From NCBI RefSeq assembly GCF_003065425.1, contig NZ_CP026949.1, forward strand, positions 1,426,001 to 1,490,000: 64,000 bases of DNA, written 5' to 3'. The DNA comes from Mycetocola zhujimingii. Lineage in GTDB: Bacteria > Actinomycetota > Actinomycetes > Actinomycetales > Microbacteriaceae. How positions within the stretch are numbered: position 1 is the first letter of the stretch; each line of letters starts with the position of its first letter. The notes beneath the pieces are model-generated. The model searched no databases, was not told the origin of the DNA, and worked only from the letters and a program-made list of their open reading frames with translations. The translations under genes were made by a program, and so were the position numbers. Positions 43,445 through 53,768 of this stretch are shown here, in pieces.

Positions 43445-44662
43445 TCAGCTGCCCTCTGTCGACAAGCGGGTGCGGGTGAGCTCCTGCTCGATGGCATCCT
43501 GAAGCTGGTCCTGCAGTTCGGCGTCGCCGATCTGCTGCACGATGTCGGTGAGGAAGCCGCGAACGACGAGTCTCCTCGCCTCTTCTTCGCGGATGCCGCG
43601 AGCCTGCAGGTAGAAGAGCTGCTCGTCATCGAAACGGCCGGTGGCGCTTGCGTGCCCGGCGCCGGCGATGTCGCCGGTCTCGATCTCGAGGTTAGGGATG
43701 GAATCCGCGCGTGTGCCGTCGGTGAGGACGAGGTTGCGGTTCTGCTCGTAGCTGTCGGTGCCGGCGGCGCTCTGGCGAATCAGCACATCGCCGATCCAGA
43801 CCGTGCGTGCCCCCGTGCCCTGCAGCGCGCCCTTGTAGTTGACGCGGCTGCGGGTCTGCGGCGCGTCGTGGTCGACGTACACCTGCTGTTCGAAGTGCTG
43901 GCCGGCGTCGGCGAAGTACAGCCCGAGTGCGTCAACATCGGCACCCGTTGCGACCAGGTGAGTCGACGGGTTGATCCGAACGATGCTGCCACCGAGGGTG
44001 ACAACGACGTGCTTGATCTTGGCGTCACGACCGACCGTGGTGAAGTGCGATGCCAGGTGGACGGCGTCGTCGTTCCACTGCTGGACGGTAACAACCGTGA
44101 GGTTCGCGGCGTCGCCGACGATGATCTCGACGTTCTCGGTCAGCCGGGCGTCACCGGTGTTCTGCAGAATGATCAGGCCGCGGCTGAGGGGCTTGGCCTC
44201 GATCACGATGTGTCCGGCTCGCGGCGCTGAACCGAGGTTCTCGCGTGACAGGCGGAGGGTCTTCGCCTCTTCACCGGTCACGGTGATCGCGAGAACCTTC
44301 TCGACCTGGGTCCACGCGTTGGCTGATGCCCGGTCCTCCGGCGTTCCCGCCGTTCCGATGCGGGCGTCGGTGCGCTCGACCCACTCCACGGCGATGCCGG
44401 GGACGGCGGCGGCCGTAAGGTCGTAGGCGCTTCCGTCCAGCGGGCCATCGATGAGGTCAGCGATGCGGTCAACCGGAGTGAGCTTCCACGCGGCCTCCCG
44501 GCCGGTGACGGCCGGGAAGTCGGTGACGAGCGTCGAGGTGAATCGTTCCGACCGGGTCTGGATCGGGACAACTCCCCATCCGCCGTCGGTGTGCTTCTTG
44601 TAACCGAGTGCCCCGGTGTTCTCGAGATTTGTCGACATTGTTTCTGGCGCAGAGATCGTCAT
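43445..44662 (-). CDS. sufD: Fe-S scaffold protein SufD
   Basis: 405 residues. The C-terminal beta-helix contains GADVDALGLYFADAGQHFEQQVYVDHDAPQTRS. It forms SufBC2D with the adjacent genes. It starts the nucleotide after the sufB stop, so coupling is likely. Confidence 0.95.
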   Translation of the reverse strand: MTISAPETMSTNLENTGALGYKKHTDGGWGVVPIQTRSERFTSTLVTDFPAVTGREAAWKLTPVDRIADLIDGPLDGSAYDLTAAAVPGIAVEWVERTDARIGTAGTPEDRASANAWTQVEKVLAITVTGEEAKTLRLSRENLGSAPRAGHIVIEAKPLSRGLIILQNTGDARLTENVEIIVGDAANLTVVTVQQWNDDAVHLASHFTTVGRDAKIKHVVVTLGGSIVRINPSTHLVATGADVDALGLYFADAGQHFEQQVYVDHDAPQTRSRVNYKGALQGTGARTVWIGDVLIRQSAAGTDSYEQNRNLVLTDGTRADSIPNLEIETGDIAGAGHASATGRFDDEQLFYLQARGIREEEARRLVVRGFLTDIVQQIGDAELQDQLQDAIEQELTRTRLSTEGS

Positions 44663-46081
44663 TTAGCCGACTGATCCTTCCATGCCCATTTCAATGAGCT
44701 TGTTGAGTTCGAGAGCGTATTCCATCGGGAGTTCGCGGGCGATCGGCTCGATGAAGCCGCGGACGATCATCGCCATGGCCTCGTCTTCCGGCATGCCGCG
44801 GCTCATCAGGTAGAAGAGCTGTTCCTCGCTGACCTTCGAGACTGTCGCCTCGTGGCCGAGCTGAACATCGTCAACACGGATGTCGATGGCCGGGTAGGTG
44901 TCGCTTCGTGAGATCGTGTCCACGAGCAGAGCGTCACAGCGCACCGTGTTTGCCGAGTGGTGGGCGTTGGCGTCAACACGAACCTCTCCGCGGTATCCGG
45001 CACGTCCGCCGCCTCGGGCGATCGACTTCGAAACGATCGATGACTGCGTGTGCGGAGCCATGTGGATCATCTTCGCGCCGGCATCCTGGTGCTGGCCGGG
45101 GCCGGCGAACGCGACGGAGAGGGTCTCGCCCTTGGCGTGCTCCCCCATCAGGTAGATCGACGGGTACTTCATGGTGACCTTGGAGCCGATGTTTCCATCG
45201 ATCCATTCCATGGTGGCGCCCTCTGCGGCCGTCGCGCGCTTCGTCACGAGGTTGTAGACGTTGTTCGACCAGTTCTGGATCGTCGTGTAACGAACGCGTG
45301 CGTTCTTCTTGACGATGATCTCGACGACTGCTGAGTGCAGCGAGTCAGACTTGTAGATCGGGGCGGTGCAGCCCTCGATGTAGTGAACGTAGCTTCCCTC
45401 GTCCGCGATGATCAGCGTCCGCTCGAACTGGCCCATGTTCTCGGTGTTGATCCGGAAGTACGCCTGGAGCGGGATTTCGACGTGCACGCCTGGCGGCACG
45501 TAGACGAATGAGCCACCCGACCACACAGCGGTGTTGAGGGCGGCGAACTTGTTGTCTCCGGAGGGAATGACCGTACCGAAGTACTCTTCGAAGAACTCCG
45601 GGTGCTCCTTGAGCGCGGTGTCCGTGTCCATGAAGATGACACCCTGGCGCTCGAGGTCCTCGTTGATCTGGTGGTAGACCACCTCGGACTCGTACTGCGC
45701 TGCGACGCCGGAAACCAGGCGCTGGCGTTCCGCCTCGGGGATTCCGAGCTTCTCGTAGGTGTTCTTGATGTCGTCGGGAAGGTCGTCCCAGGTCTGCGCC
45801 TGCTTCTCCGTCGACCGGACGAAGTACTTGATGTTGTCGAAGTCGATCTCAGAGAGGTCGGCACCCCACATCGGCATCGGCTTGCGCTCGAAAAGTGCGA
45901 GTGCCTTCTGGCGGCGTTCGAGCATCCATGCGGGTTCAGCCTTGAGGGCGGAGATGTCCGCAACAACTTCCGGAGAGATTCCACGGCGAGCTGAAGCGCC
46001 CGCAGCGTCGGAGTCAGACCAACCGAATTCGTATTGCCCGAGGCTTTCGAGCTCTGGGCGGTCTATCAGTACATCTGACAT
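44663..46081 (-). CDS. sufB: Fe-S scaffold protein SufB
   Basis: 472 residues. [31 protein letters not shown] and [24 protein letters not shown] mark SufB, with [27 protein letters not shown] near the end. It is the site of cluster assembly. The ATG has GGAAAGAGG 5 nt upstream. It heads the operon sufB-sufD-Rieske-sufC-sufT; no sufR, sufS or sufU is nearby. Confidence 0.97.
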   Translation of the reverse strand: MSDVLIDRPELESLGQYEFGWSDSDAAGASARRGISPEVVADISALKAEPAWMLERRQKALALFERKPMPMWGADLSEIDFDNIKYFVRSTEKQAQTWDDLPDDIKNTYEKLGIPEAERQRLVSGVAAQYESEVVYHQINEDLERQGVIFMDTDTALKEHPEFFEEYFGTVIPSGDNKFAALNTAVWSGGSFVYVPPGVHVEIPLQAYFRINTENMGQFERTLIIADEGSYVHYIEGCTAPIYKSDSLHSAVVEIIVKKNARVRYTTIQNWSNNVYNLVTKRATAAEGATMEWIDGNIGSKVTMKYPSIYLMGEHAKGETLSVAFAGPGQHQDAGAKMIHMAPHTQSSIVSKSIARGGGRAGYRGEVRVDANAHHSANTVRCDALLVDTISRSDTYPAIDIRVDDVQLGHEATVSKVSEEQLFYLMSRGMPEDEAMAMIVRGFIEPIARELPMEYALELNKLIEMGMEGSVG

Positions 46082-46436
46082 GTCAACCTCTTTCCTTACA
46101 GCTTGCGTAACAGTCTCTCTGCATCACCCATTCCCACGCACGCCGCACCTGGGGCGACATTCGGTCGCCGTGTTGTCGAGAGTGTGCGGGTTGCTGAAAT
46201 GCATACCTACAATTGTTCAAGGACCAAGCTGCGCTGCCTCACGTCACGATCGGCCAAATGCCGAGACGTATTACCTGAACCCCATAATTCTACAGGGAGG
46301 CGGGGTAAATTGCAGTAAACGTGCTGGCAGTCACAGCAACAACACAACAACCCAGCCAACTATTGAAACTGGCGACCCGAGAGGCTTTCGAGCCGGTCCA
46401 TCCCAGAGAAAACAGCAAGCAAGAGGAACTTTGACA
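46082..46436. other. Divergent control region of sufB and ctaA
   Basis: 355 bp without a gene. The minus-strand promoter candidate for sufB is TTGGTC (46222-46227) with 16 bp to TATGCA (46200-46205), giving a leader of about 110 nt. On the plus strand CATAAT (46283-46288) and TAAATT (46306-46311) are possible ctaA -10s, neither with a good -35. A CAATTG palindrome sits at 46211-46216. No sufR gene or recognisable operator was seen. Confidence 0.45.
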
Positions 46437-47396
46437 GTGAACGCGATCTCACAGGCAGCACGTCGATTCTGGGACTGGCTCCCGACGGGGGTCGATCGCC
46501 GGGTGCGCGTCATCGCGTGGCTCAACCTCGCAGCGCAGACGGCCCTGGTCGGCACGGGCGGCGCCGTGCGGCTGACCGGTTCAGGCCTCGGCTGCCCGAC
46601 ATGGCCGCGGTGCACCGCTGAGTCGTTCGTCAGCACCCCGGAGATGGGAATTCACGGCGTCATCGAGTTCGGCAACCGGACCCTGTTCTTCGTGCTCCAG
46701 TTCATCGCGCTCACCGCGCTCTTCTTCGTCCTCAAGTACCGTCGCCAGCGCCGCGACCTCTTCATCCTCACCGTCATTCCCGCGTGCAGCGTCCTGTTCC
46801 AGGCCGTCGTCGGTGGCATCACGGTTCTCAGCGGCCTCAACCCGTACGTCGTTGGTCTGCACTTCGTGCTCAGCGTCGTCCTCGTGGTACTCGCATCCGT
46901 CCTGGTGTACCGCGTGTACAACGGAAATGGCGAACGTACTCTCGCTGTCCCCCGCTGGTTTGCCATCACCACACACGTCACGACCTTCTTCGTCGCTGTC
47001 ACGGTGATCATCGGCATCATCACGACGGGCTCAGGCCCGCACGCCGGTGACAAAGGCGCTGCCCGCAATGGGCTCGACTCAGAGTTGCTCCAGCACCTGC
47101 ACGCATGGCCCGCCTACGTGACGTTCGGGCTCACGATCGTGCTCCTCGTCGCTGCAGTCTCCCTCGGCTTGGAGAAGATTCGGCGTAACCTCACGCTGCT
47201 GCTCGCTGTGGAACTCGTGCAGATCGCTGTCGGGTTGGCTCAGGCACGGATGGGGCTGCCCGAGATCCTCGTTGGTATCCACATGGTGCTCGCCTGCGTG
47301 CTCGCGGCCGCAATGACGGTGACCGTTCTCAGTATGAAGTCAACCGCGCCGGCACTCGTGGATGCGGAACCGGCGGAGGCCGTGCGCGCCTCGTAG
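46437..47396 (+). CDS. ctaA: Heme A synthase CtaA
   Basis: 319 residues, about eight transmembrane helices. It oxidises heme O to heme A for cytochrome aa3 oxidase. GGAVRLTGSGLGCPTWPRC contains the conserved Cys pair and heme-ligand region; HAWPAYVTFG and GLPEILVGIHMVLAC carry His ligands. The GTG start is preceded by AGAGGA with 9 nt spacing. The longer upstream frame runs through sufB antisense. Confidence 0.93.
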   Translation: MNAISQAARRFWDWLPTGVDRRVRVIAWLNLAAQTALVGTGGAVRLTGSGLGCPTWPRCTAESFVSTPEMGIHGVIEFGNRTLFFVLQFIALTALFFVLKYRRQRRDLFILTVIPACSVLFQAVVGGITVLSGLNPYVVGLHFVLSVVLVVLASVLVYRVYNGNGERTLAVPRWFAITTHVTTFFVAVTVIIGIITTGSGPHAGDKGAARNGLDSELLQHLHAWPAYVTFGLTIVLLVAAVSLGLEKIRRNLTLLLAVELVQIAVGLAQARMGLPEILVGIHMVLACVLAAAMTVTVLSMKSTAPALVDAEPAEAVRAS

Positions 47397-47411
47397 GGCC
47401 AGTCGCACAAC

Positions 47412-47447
47412 GAAGCCCGTGTCCGCCCTGTGCGGAGACGGGCTTTC
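47412..47447 (+). terminator. Terminator after ctaA
   Basis: GAAGCCCGTGTCCGC pairs with GCGGAGACGGGCTTTC (one mismatch) over a 5-nt loop, then TTTCGTG. Confidence 0.75.
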
Positions 47448-47552
47448 GTGTACCTCCAGTTATGACGCGGGGGCGGTCGTGCGGGCCGGGATCACCGGCG
47501 GCTGACGCCACGAACCGCTGCTTCGAAGAGCAGATGCCACCGCGGATCGGAC

Positions 47553-47598
47553 GGCGCAGGGAACGGAGGCACCGCGAACGGATGGCGCAGGGAACGGA
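47553..47598. repeat. Two copies of a 15-bp repeat
   Basis: GGCGCAGGGAACGGA occurs twice with a 31-bp period in the intergenic gap. Unknown function; possibly a decayed element. Confidence 0.55.
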
Positions 47599-47709
47599 TG
47601 CGAAGCTGTCGCGGAATGCGCGTGTCGGTTGGCCGTCAATGGGCAGTGCGCTGCGCCGACGTGATCGCTGCCCCTTTGGAAACCGGACAGGCGGGCGACC
47701 GGGATTGGT

Positions 47710-48630
47710 CTAGAACGGAAGCAGCGGATCGATGCCGACCGCGAGGAACAGCAGCGTCAGGTAACTGATCGAACCGTGGAACACCCGCATCGGTGACACG
47801 TGCTCGTGCCGAATGGCCAGGTTGTAGAGGCGGTGCGTCTCAAAGATGAACCAGCCACCTGAGACGGCAGCGACGACCGTATAGACCACGCCCATCGATG
47901 CGACGGGGACGAGAAGGAGCGAGCAGGCGACAGTTGCCCAGGCATAGAGAATGACCTGGAGCCCGACCTGTGCGCGGCCGCGGACGACGGCAAGCATCGG
48001 CACTCCCGCTGACTTGTAGTCGTCGCGGTACTTCATCGAGAGCGGCCAGTAGTGTGGCGGGGTCCAGAGGAAGACAACGGCAAACAGGATGAACGGTGCC
48101 CAGCTGAGGGAGTTGGCAACGGCGGCCCACCCGATCAAAACCGGGAAGCATCCTGCGATCCCACCCCAGATGATGTTCTGGCTGGTCCAGCGCTTGAGCC
48201 ACAGCGTGTAGATCACGACGTAGAAGAAGATCGCGCCGACCGAGAGAGCGGCGGTCAGCGGATTGGTCGTGACGTAGAGCCACACGGTGGAGAGAATGGC
48301 GAGCGACCATGAAAACACCAGCGCTTCGCGTGGCGACAGGACGCCGGTGACGAGTGGCCGGTTCTTTGTCCGTTTCATCACACGGTCGATGTCGCGGTCG
48401 ATGTAGCAGTTGAACGCGCCAGCGGCTCCGGCGCTCATCGCACCGCCGATCACCGTGGCGAGAACGAGCCACAGGTTCGGGATGCCGCCTTGAGCGAGGA
48501 TCATCACAGGTACCGTCGTGACGAGCAAAAGCTCCATCACCCGCGGCTTGGTGAGCGAGATGTAGCCCCTCACCTTGTCGGCACGCGTCACGCTGTGCGG
48601 CGCAACGCGGTCTTCTACTGCAATGTTCAT
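47710..48630 (-). CDS. ctaB: Protoheme IX farnesyltransferase (heme O synthase)
   Basis: 306 residues from the ATG at 48630 (GAGGAG upstream). UbiA prenyltransferase fold with [20 protein letters not shown] and [18 protein letters not shown], the two Asp-rich Mg2+ motifs. It farnesylates heme B to heme O, the substrate of CtaA. A 10-codon longer frame exists upstream. Confidence 0.94.
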   Translation of the reverse strand: MNIAVEDRVAPHSVTRADKVRGYISLTKPRVMELLLVTTVPVMILAQGGIPNLWLVLATVIGGAMSAGAAGAFNCYIDRDIDRVMKRTKNRPLVTGVLSPREALVFSWSLAILSTVWLYVTTNPLTAALSVGAIFFYVVIYTLWLKRWTSQNIIWGGIAGCFPVLIGWAAVANSLSWAPFILFAVVFLWTPPHYWPLSMKYRDDYKSAGVPMLAVVRGRAQVGLQVILYAWATVACSLLLVPVASMGVVYTVVAAVSGGWFIFETHRLYNLAIRHEHVSPMRVFHGSISYLTLLFLAVGIDPLLPF

Positions 48631-48716
48631 TGCTCCTCTAACCGGTGGATTACCACCCAATTCTAGGTCATTGCGCGCGGGGCGTAAGGATCCGCCTGGT
48701 GGGCGGGTGCACTACC

Positions 48717-48722
48717 TATAAT
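48717..48722 (+). promoter_or_regulatory. tkt: Perfect -10 (TATAAT) of the tkt operon
   Basis: TATAAT, 155 nt before the tkt GTG, with a poor -35. It predicts a long structured 5' leader. Confidence 0.6.
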
Positions 48723-48803
48723 GAAGGTGCTCGCCAAACCGTTCGCTGGCTCAGAAAACCCGGATTCTTTTGCAACACGGGTGAAATCTGTCCATCGGCG
48801 CCA

Positions 48804-48884
48804 ATGAAGCCAACAGGCGTGGGAACACGCTTCATCGGTGGGTCAGAGATGGCCCCCGATTCGAACGAGAAGGGTCCAATATAG
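48804..48884 (+). CDS. Candidate coupled leader peptide before tkt
   Basis: A 26-codon ORF starting ATG at 48804; its TAG overlaps the tkt GTG by one base (TAGTG), so it could couple translation. No ribosome site of its own. An ATGAAG/CTTCAT stem (48804-48809 with 48830-48835), enclosing CGTG/CACG with a GGAA loop, would hide its start codon. Small ORFs like this arise by chance, so this is tentative. Confidence 0.3.
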   Translation: MKPTGVGTRFIGGSEMAPDSNEKGPI

Positions 48885-50974
48885 TGGCAGCTTTGCAGTG
48901 GAACTCCATTGACGATAAGGCGGTTGACACCGCCAGACTGCTCGCAGCAGATGCGGTGGAGAAGGTTGGAAACGGGCATCCGGGAACGGCGATGAGCCTC
49001 GCGCCGGCCGCTTACCTCCTGTTCCAGAAAGTCATGCGCCGCGATCCCAAGGACCAGAACTGGCTCGGCCGCGACCGTTTCGTACTCTCGGTCGGTCACA
49101 GCTCACTGACCCAGTACGTCCAGCTCTACCTGGGCGGATACGGCCTCGAACTCGAAGACCTCAAGGCGCTGCGCACGTGGGGTTCACTCACGCCGGGCCA
49201 CCCTGAGTACGGACACACAGACGGTGTCGAAATCACGACGGGGCCACTCGGCCAGGGCCTCGCATCAGCCGTCGGCTTTGCATACGCCGCCCGCTTCGAG
49301 CGCGGACTGTTCGACCCTGACACCGAAGCGGGCAAGAGCCCGTTCGACCACTTCGTCTATGTCATCGCCGGTGACGGCGATCTGCAGGAAGGTGTCACGA
49401 GCGAGGCATCGTCCCTCGCCGGCCACCAGGAGCTCGGCAACCTCATCGCGATCTACGACAGCAACCAGATCTCCATCGAGGACGACACGAATATCGCCTT
49501 CACCGAGGACGTCGCCAAGCGATACGAGTCGTACCACTGGCACGTGCAAACCGTTGACTGGAAGAAGACCGGCGAGTACGTCGAAGACATCCAGGCCCTC
49601 AACGACGCAATCGAAGCCGCAAAGGCCGAGACGGACAAGCCGTCGCTCATCATCCTCAAGACGATCATCGGCTGGCCAAGCCCGAAGAAGCAGAACACCG
49701 GAAAGATCCACGGATCCGCACTCGGTGCCGACGAGCTCGCGGCCGTCAAGGAAGTACTCGGCTTCGACCCGGCCGAGAGCTTCGTCGTCTCGGACGAGGT
49801 CATTGAGCACACCCGCAAGGCGATCGACCGCGGAGCCGAGCAGCGTGCCGAATGGCAGGCGGGCTTCGACGCGTGGAAGGCGGCCAACCTGGACAAGAGC
49901 GCTCTCCTCGACCGCCTTCTCACCGGCGAACTCCCCGAGGGCGTCGAATCGGCGCTCCCGGTCTTCGAACCGGGAAAGGATGTCTCCACACGGGCGGCAT
50001 CCGGCAAGGTCCTCAACGCGCTTGGTCCCGTTGTCCCCGAACTCTGGGGTGGCTCTGCCGACCTCGCCGAGTCGAACAACACAACGATCGAGAGCGCGGA
50101 ATCGTTCGTGCCGAGTGAGCACTCCACCCGCGAGTGGACCGGTAACAAGTACGGTCGGGTCCTGCACTTCGGAATCCGCGAACACGCGATGGGTGCGATC
50201 CTCAACGGCATCGTTCTTCACGGTCCTACCCGCGCCTACGGTGGAACCTTCCTGATCTTCAGCGACTACATGCGCCCGGCCGTCCGGCTTGCCGCGCTCA
50301 TGAAGGTGCCGTCGATCTTCGTGTGGACCCACGATTCCGTCGCGCTCGGCGAAGACGGACCGACACACCAGCCGATCGAGCAGCTCGCAACGCTCCGTGC
50401 GATTCCGAACCTCGCGGTCGTTCGCCCCGGTGACGCCAACGAGGTCAGCTACGCCTGGCTCGAAATCCTCAAGCGCCGCGGCGGACCCGCCGGTATCGCC
50501 CTCACCCGCCAGAACATCCCGGTGTTCGAGCGTGGCGACGGCGAGGCGAGCGGAGACACCTTCGCATCGGCCGCAAATGTCGCGAAGGGCGCATACGTAT
50601 TGGCCGAAGCACCCAACGGGACGCCGGATGTCATCCTCATCGCGACGGGTTCGGAAGTTCAGCTCGCCGTCGACGCTCGCGAAGCGCTCAAGGCAGACGG
50701 CGTGAATGCCCGCGTTGTCTCGGTTCCGTGCCTCGAGTGGTTCGAGGAGCAGGACGAGGCGTATCGCGAGTCGGTCCTCCCGAAGGCTGTCACCGCGCGC
50801 GTCTCTGTCGAAGCGGGCCTCGCGCTCACCTGGGCAGGCATCGTCGGCGACGGCGGCCGCTCGGTCTCGATCGAGCACTTCGGTGCATCGGCCGATTACA
50901 AGACACTTTTCAACAAATTCGGCATAACCACGGATGCCGTCGTTGTTGCCGCTAAAGAGACACTCGGCAAGTAA
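48884..50974 (+). CDS. tkt: Transketolase
   Basis: 696 residues. Thiamine pyrophosphate enzyme moving two-carbon units between pentose and hexose phosphates. VGNGHPGTAMSLAPAAYLLF, VYVIAGDGDLQEGVTSEAS (ThDP/Mg2+ motif) and FLIFSDYMRPAVRLAALMKVPSIFV are diagnostic. GTG start with GAAGGG 9 nt upstream. First gene of tkt-tal-pgi-zwf-opcA-pgl. Confidence 0.97.
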   Translation: MAALQWNSIDDKAVDTARLLAADAVEKVGNGHPGTAMSLAPAAYLLFQKVMRRDPKDQNWLGRDRFVLSVGHSSLTQYVQLYLGGYGLELEDLKALRTWGSLTPGHPEYGHTDGVEITTGPLGQGLASAVGFAYAARFERGLFDPDTEAGKSPFDHFVYVIAGDGDLQEGVTSEASSLAGHQELGNLIAIYDSNQISIEDDTNIAFTEDVAKRYESYHWHVQTVDWKKTGEYVEDIQALNDAIEAAKAETDKPSLIILKTIIGWPSPKKQNTGKIHGSALGADELAAVKEVLGFDPAESFVVSDEVIEHTRKAIDRGAEQRAEWQAGFDAWKAANLDKSALLDRLLTGELPEGVESALPVFEPGKDVSTRAASGKVLNALGPVVPELWGGSADLAESNNTTIESAESFVPSEHSTREWTGNKYGRVLHFGIREHAMGAILNGIVLHGPTRAYGGTFLIFSDYMRPAVRLAALMKVPSIFVWTHDSVALGEDGPTHQPIEQLATLRAIPNLAVVRPGDANEVSYAWLEILKRRGGPAGIALTRQNIPVFERGDGEASGDTFASAANVAKGAYVLAEAPNGTPDVILIATGSEVQLAVDAREALKADGVNARVVSVPCLEWFEEQDEAYRESVLPKAVTARVSVEAGLALTWAGIVGDGGRSVSIEHFGASADYKTLFNKFGITTDAVVVAAKETLGK

Positions 50975-50998
50975 CCGCCGGCTCAGAAGGAGTACAAC

Positions 50999-52111
50999 AT
51001 GACGAACTCAACACCAACAGCGCAGCTTTCCGGGGCCGGCGTCAGCATCTGGCTCGATGACCTCTCCCGCGGACGCATCGAAACCGGCAACCTGCAGGAA
51101 CTCATCGACACCAAGAACGTCGTCGGAGTGACCACGAACCCGACAATCTTCGCCGGTGCGCTCAGCAACGGTGAGGTGTATGCATCGCAGGTCAGCGAAC
51201 TCGCCGCACAGGGCAAGGACGTGACGGCGGCTGTATTCGAGATCACGACCGACGACGTCGCGCGTGCCGCTGACATCTTCCGACCCGTCTACGACGCGAC
51301 CCAGGGCTTCGACGGCCGCGTGTCGATCGAGGTTGAGCCAGGTCTCGCCCACGACGCACAGGGCACCATCGAGCAGGCCAAGGCGCTCTGGGCCAAGGTG
51401 GACCGGCCCAACGCGATGATCAAGATCCCCGCGACGATCGAGGGCCTCGAAGCGATCACCGAGGCGATTGCGGCCGGGATCAGCGTCAACGTGACACTGA
51501 TCTTCAGCCTTGACCGCTACCGCGCCGTCATCAATGCCTACCTCACCGGTCTTGAAAAGGCGAAGGCCGCAGGAATCGACCTGTCGACCATCCACTCGGT
51601 GGCATCCTTCTTCGTGTCGCGCGTCGACACCGAGATCGATAAGCGACTCACCGCAATCGGAACCGACGAGGCGCTCGCTCTCAAGAGCAAGGCCGGAGTC
51701 GCCAACGCGCAGCTCGCGTACGAAGTGTTCGTTCAGTCCTTTGCCACGGAACGCGCCGAGATGCTCCTTGACGCTGGAGCCAACATGCAGCGTCCGCTCT
51801 GGGCATCGACCGGTGTCAAGGACCCGAACCTGCCGGACACGCTGTACGTGACGCAGCTCGTCGCGCCCCAGGTCGTCAACACGATGCCGGAGAAGACACT
51901 CGAGGCGACGTTCGACCACGGTGTCATCGAGGGCGACACGGTCACCGGATCCTATGCCGCGGCTAACGAGGTACTCGACGCCATCGCTGCTCAGGGAATC
52001 TCCTACGACGAGGTGACACTGCTCCTTGAGAAGGAGGGTGTTGAGAAGTTCATCGTGTCGTGGAACGAACTCCTCGACACGGTCACCGCAGCTCTTGAGG
52101 CCGCAAAATGA
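50999..52111 (+). CDS. tal: Transaldolase
   Basis: 370 residues, the long actinobacterial form. The Schiff-base Lys is in [12 protein letters not shown] (K142), with [23 protein letters not shown] further on. Its ATG has AGAAGGAG upstream and follows tkt by 24 bp. Its stop overlaps the pgi start (ATGA). Confidence 0.96.
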   Translation: MTNSTPTAQLSGAGVSIWLDDLSRGRIETGNLQELIDTKNVVGVTTNPTIFAGALSNGEVYASQVSELAAQGKDVTAAVFEITTDDVARAADIFRPVYDATQGFDGRVSIEVEPGLAHDAQGTIEQAKALWAKVDRPNAMIKIPATIEGLEAITEAIAAGISVNVTLIFSLDRYRAVINAYLTGLEKAKAAGIDLSTIHSVASFFVSRVDTEIDKRLTAIGTDEALALKSKAGVANAQLAYEVFVQSFATERAEMLLDAGANMQRPLWASTGVKDPNLPDTLYVTQLVAPQVVNTMPEKTLEATFDHGVIEGDTVTGSYAAANEVLDAIAAQGISYDEVTLLLEKEGVEKFIVSWNELLDTVTAALEAAK

Positions 52112-53718
52112 GCTTCAAGATCTCGGTGAGCGGTGCGGCGGCTGACGCTGTCGCCGCCGTCGTTCCGACGCTGGTCGCCGACCTCGTCGCATCGAGCGTC
52201 ACCGCGCAGGACCCCGCGCTGTGGGGACCAGACGCCGAGGACGAGTCGTCGAAGCGGCTCGGCTGGACCGAAGCATCCAGCGTGTCACGGCCGCTCGTGG
52301 CCGAAATCGAGGCGCTGCGCGAAGGGCTTGCTGCCCAGGGCGTAGATCACATTGTGCTCGCGGGCATGGGCGGTTCCTCTCTCGCGCCAGAAGTCATCAC
52401 GCAGACACTCGGCGGCGACCTGACCGTCCTCGACTCGACGGCGCCGGGGCAGGTGCTCGCGGCCCTCAACGACCGCCTCGCCAGCACCGCCATCGTTGTG
52501 TCGTCCAAGTCAGGATCGACCGTCGAAACCGACAGCCAGCGCCGCGCATACGAGGCCGCGTTCACCGAGGCCGGCATCGACCCGCGTGACCGCATCATCG
52601 TGGTGACCGACCCGGGCTCCCCGCTCGACGCGTCGGCTCGCGAAGCCGGTTACCGGGTATTCAATGCAGATCCCAACGTCGGTGGCCGGTATTCCGCGCT
52701 CACCGCGTTCGGCCTCGTGCCGTCCGGGCTCGCCGGCGTCGACGTCGGCGCACTGCTCGACGAAGCCGACGCCATCGCCGTTGAACTCGCGGTCGATGAC
52801 GCGCACAACCCCGGGCTCATTCTCGCGGCCGCGATGGCCGGGACCTCGCCGTTGAAAGACAAGCTCGCGATCGTCTCAGACGGAACCCACATTGTTGGCT
52901 TCCCCGACTGGGCGGAACAGCTCATCGCGGAGTCAACGGGAAAACAGGGCACCGGCATCCTCCCCGTTGTGGTTGACACTCTCGCGCCGGAGGTCACGGA
53001 CTCCCCCGCCGACGTCCAGGTCGTTCGACTCGTTGACGATGCGGATGCCCCGCACCTGTTCGCCAAGGATCGTCACGAGGGCGAAATCCTCGTGAGCGGC
53101 ACGCTCGGCGCTCAGATCCTTGTCTGGGAGTTCGCCACGGCGGTAGCCGGCCGCATCCTCGGGATCAACCCGTTCGACCAGCCCGACGTGGAGTCGGCGA
53201 AGATCGCTACGCGTGGTCTGCTCGACGCCCGACCGGAGCAGGCGCCCCCGCTGTTCGTCGAGAACGGCATCGAGGTGCGCGGAGACGCGAACCTGTTCGC
53301 CGGTGTCTCTACGGTGCGCGGTGCACTCGATGCGTTGCTTGCGACGCTCGGTTCCGACGGTTACCTCGCCGTACAGGCGTACGTCGATCGGCTCGCCCTC
53401 CCCCAGCTCGCCGGCGTGCGTCAGTTGCTCGCGGCCAGCACCGGCCGCCCGGTCACGTTCGGCTGGGGACCGCGGTTCCTGCACTCGACGGGTCAGTTCC
53501 ACAAGGGCGGCCCCGCTGTCGGTGTATTCCTCCAGATCACGGAGAACGCGCCGGTCGACCTCGCCATCCCCGACCGTCCGTTCACTTTCGGCCAGCTCAT
53601 CCAGGCGCAGGCCCAGGGCGACGCGACAGTGCTGGCCGAGCATGGGCGACCTGTCCTCGTGCTCAACTTCACCGACCCGGAATCGAACATCGTCTCGCTG
53701 TTCGAAGCCGTCAATTAG
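52108..53718 (+). CDS. pgi: Glucose-6-phosphate isomerase
   Basis: 536 residues. SIS domains with [14 protein letters not shown] and [20 protein letters not shown], and the C-terminal [21 protein letters not shown]. It resembles the actinobacterial pentose-operon type. ATGA overlap with tal. Confidence 0.94.
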   Translation: MSFKISVSGAAADAVAAVVPTLVADLVASSVTAQDPALWGPDAEDESSKRLGWTEASSVSRPLVAEIEALREGLAAQGVDHIVLAGMGGSSLAPEVITQTLGGDLTVLDSTAPGQVLAALNDRLASTAIVVSSKSGSTVETDSQRRAYEAAFTEAGIDPRDRIIVVTDPGSPLDASAREAGYRVFNADPNVGGRYSALTAFGLVPSGLAGVDVGALLDEADAIAVELAVDDAHNPGLILAAAMAGTSPLKDKLAIVSDGTHIVGFPDWAEQLIAESTGKQGTGILPVVVDTLAPEVTDSPADVQVVRLVDDADAPHLFAKDRHEGEILVSGTLGAQILVWEFATAVAGRILGINPFDQPDVESAKIATRGLLDARPEQAPPLFVENGIEVRGDANLFAGVSTVRGALDALLATLGSDGYLAVQAYVDRLALPQLAGVRQLLAASTGRPVTFGWGPRFLHSTGQFHKGGPAVGVFLQITENAPVDLAIPDRPFTFGQLIQAQAQGDATVLAEHGRPVLVLNFTDPESNIVSLFEAVN

Positions 53719-53768
53719 GTTCATCCGAACCGGATATACCGGCCATAACGGCCGTATCGAGGAGCTGT

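Larger units (their letters stand above)
47397..47709. other. Gene-free stretch between ctaA and ctaB
   Basis: About 310 bp between convergent genes. After the terminator at 47412-47447 no convincing ORF is present; the 83-codon frame at 47462 has low-quality composition and no start signal. GGCGCAGGGAACGGA is repeated at 47553-47567 and 47584-47598 (31-bp period) within a patch of similar CGGA/GCGAACGGA words. Confidence 0.5.

Noticed and set aside
45759-46436. Long N-terminal extension of CtaA
   Set aside because: It runs antisense through sufB; the GTG at 46437 has AGAGGA upstream and gives the normal CtaA start.
48721-48810. Leader ORF starting at the ATG inside TATAAT
   Set aside because: It overlaps the -10 hexamer, so it could not be on a transcript from that promoter.
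49265-50878. 537-codon minus-strand frame
   Set aside because: Antisense to transketolase, which has all ThDP motifs.
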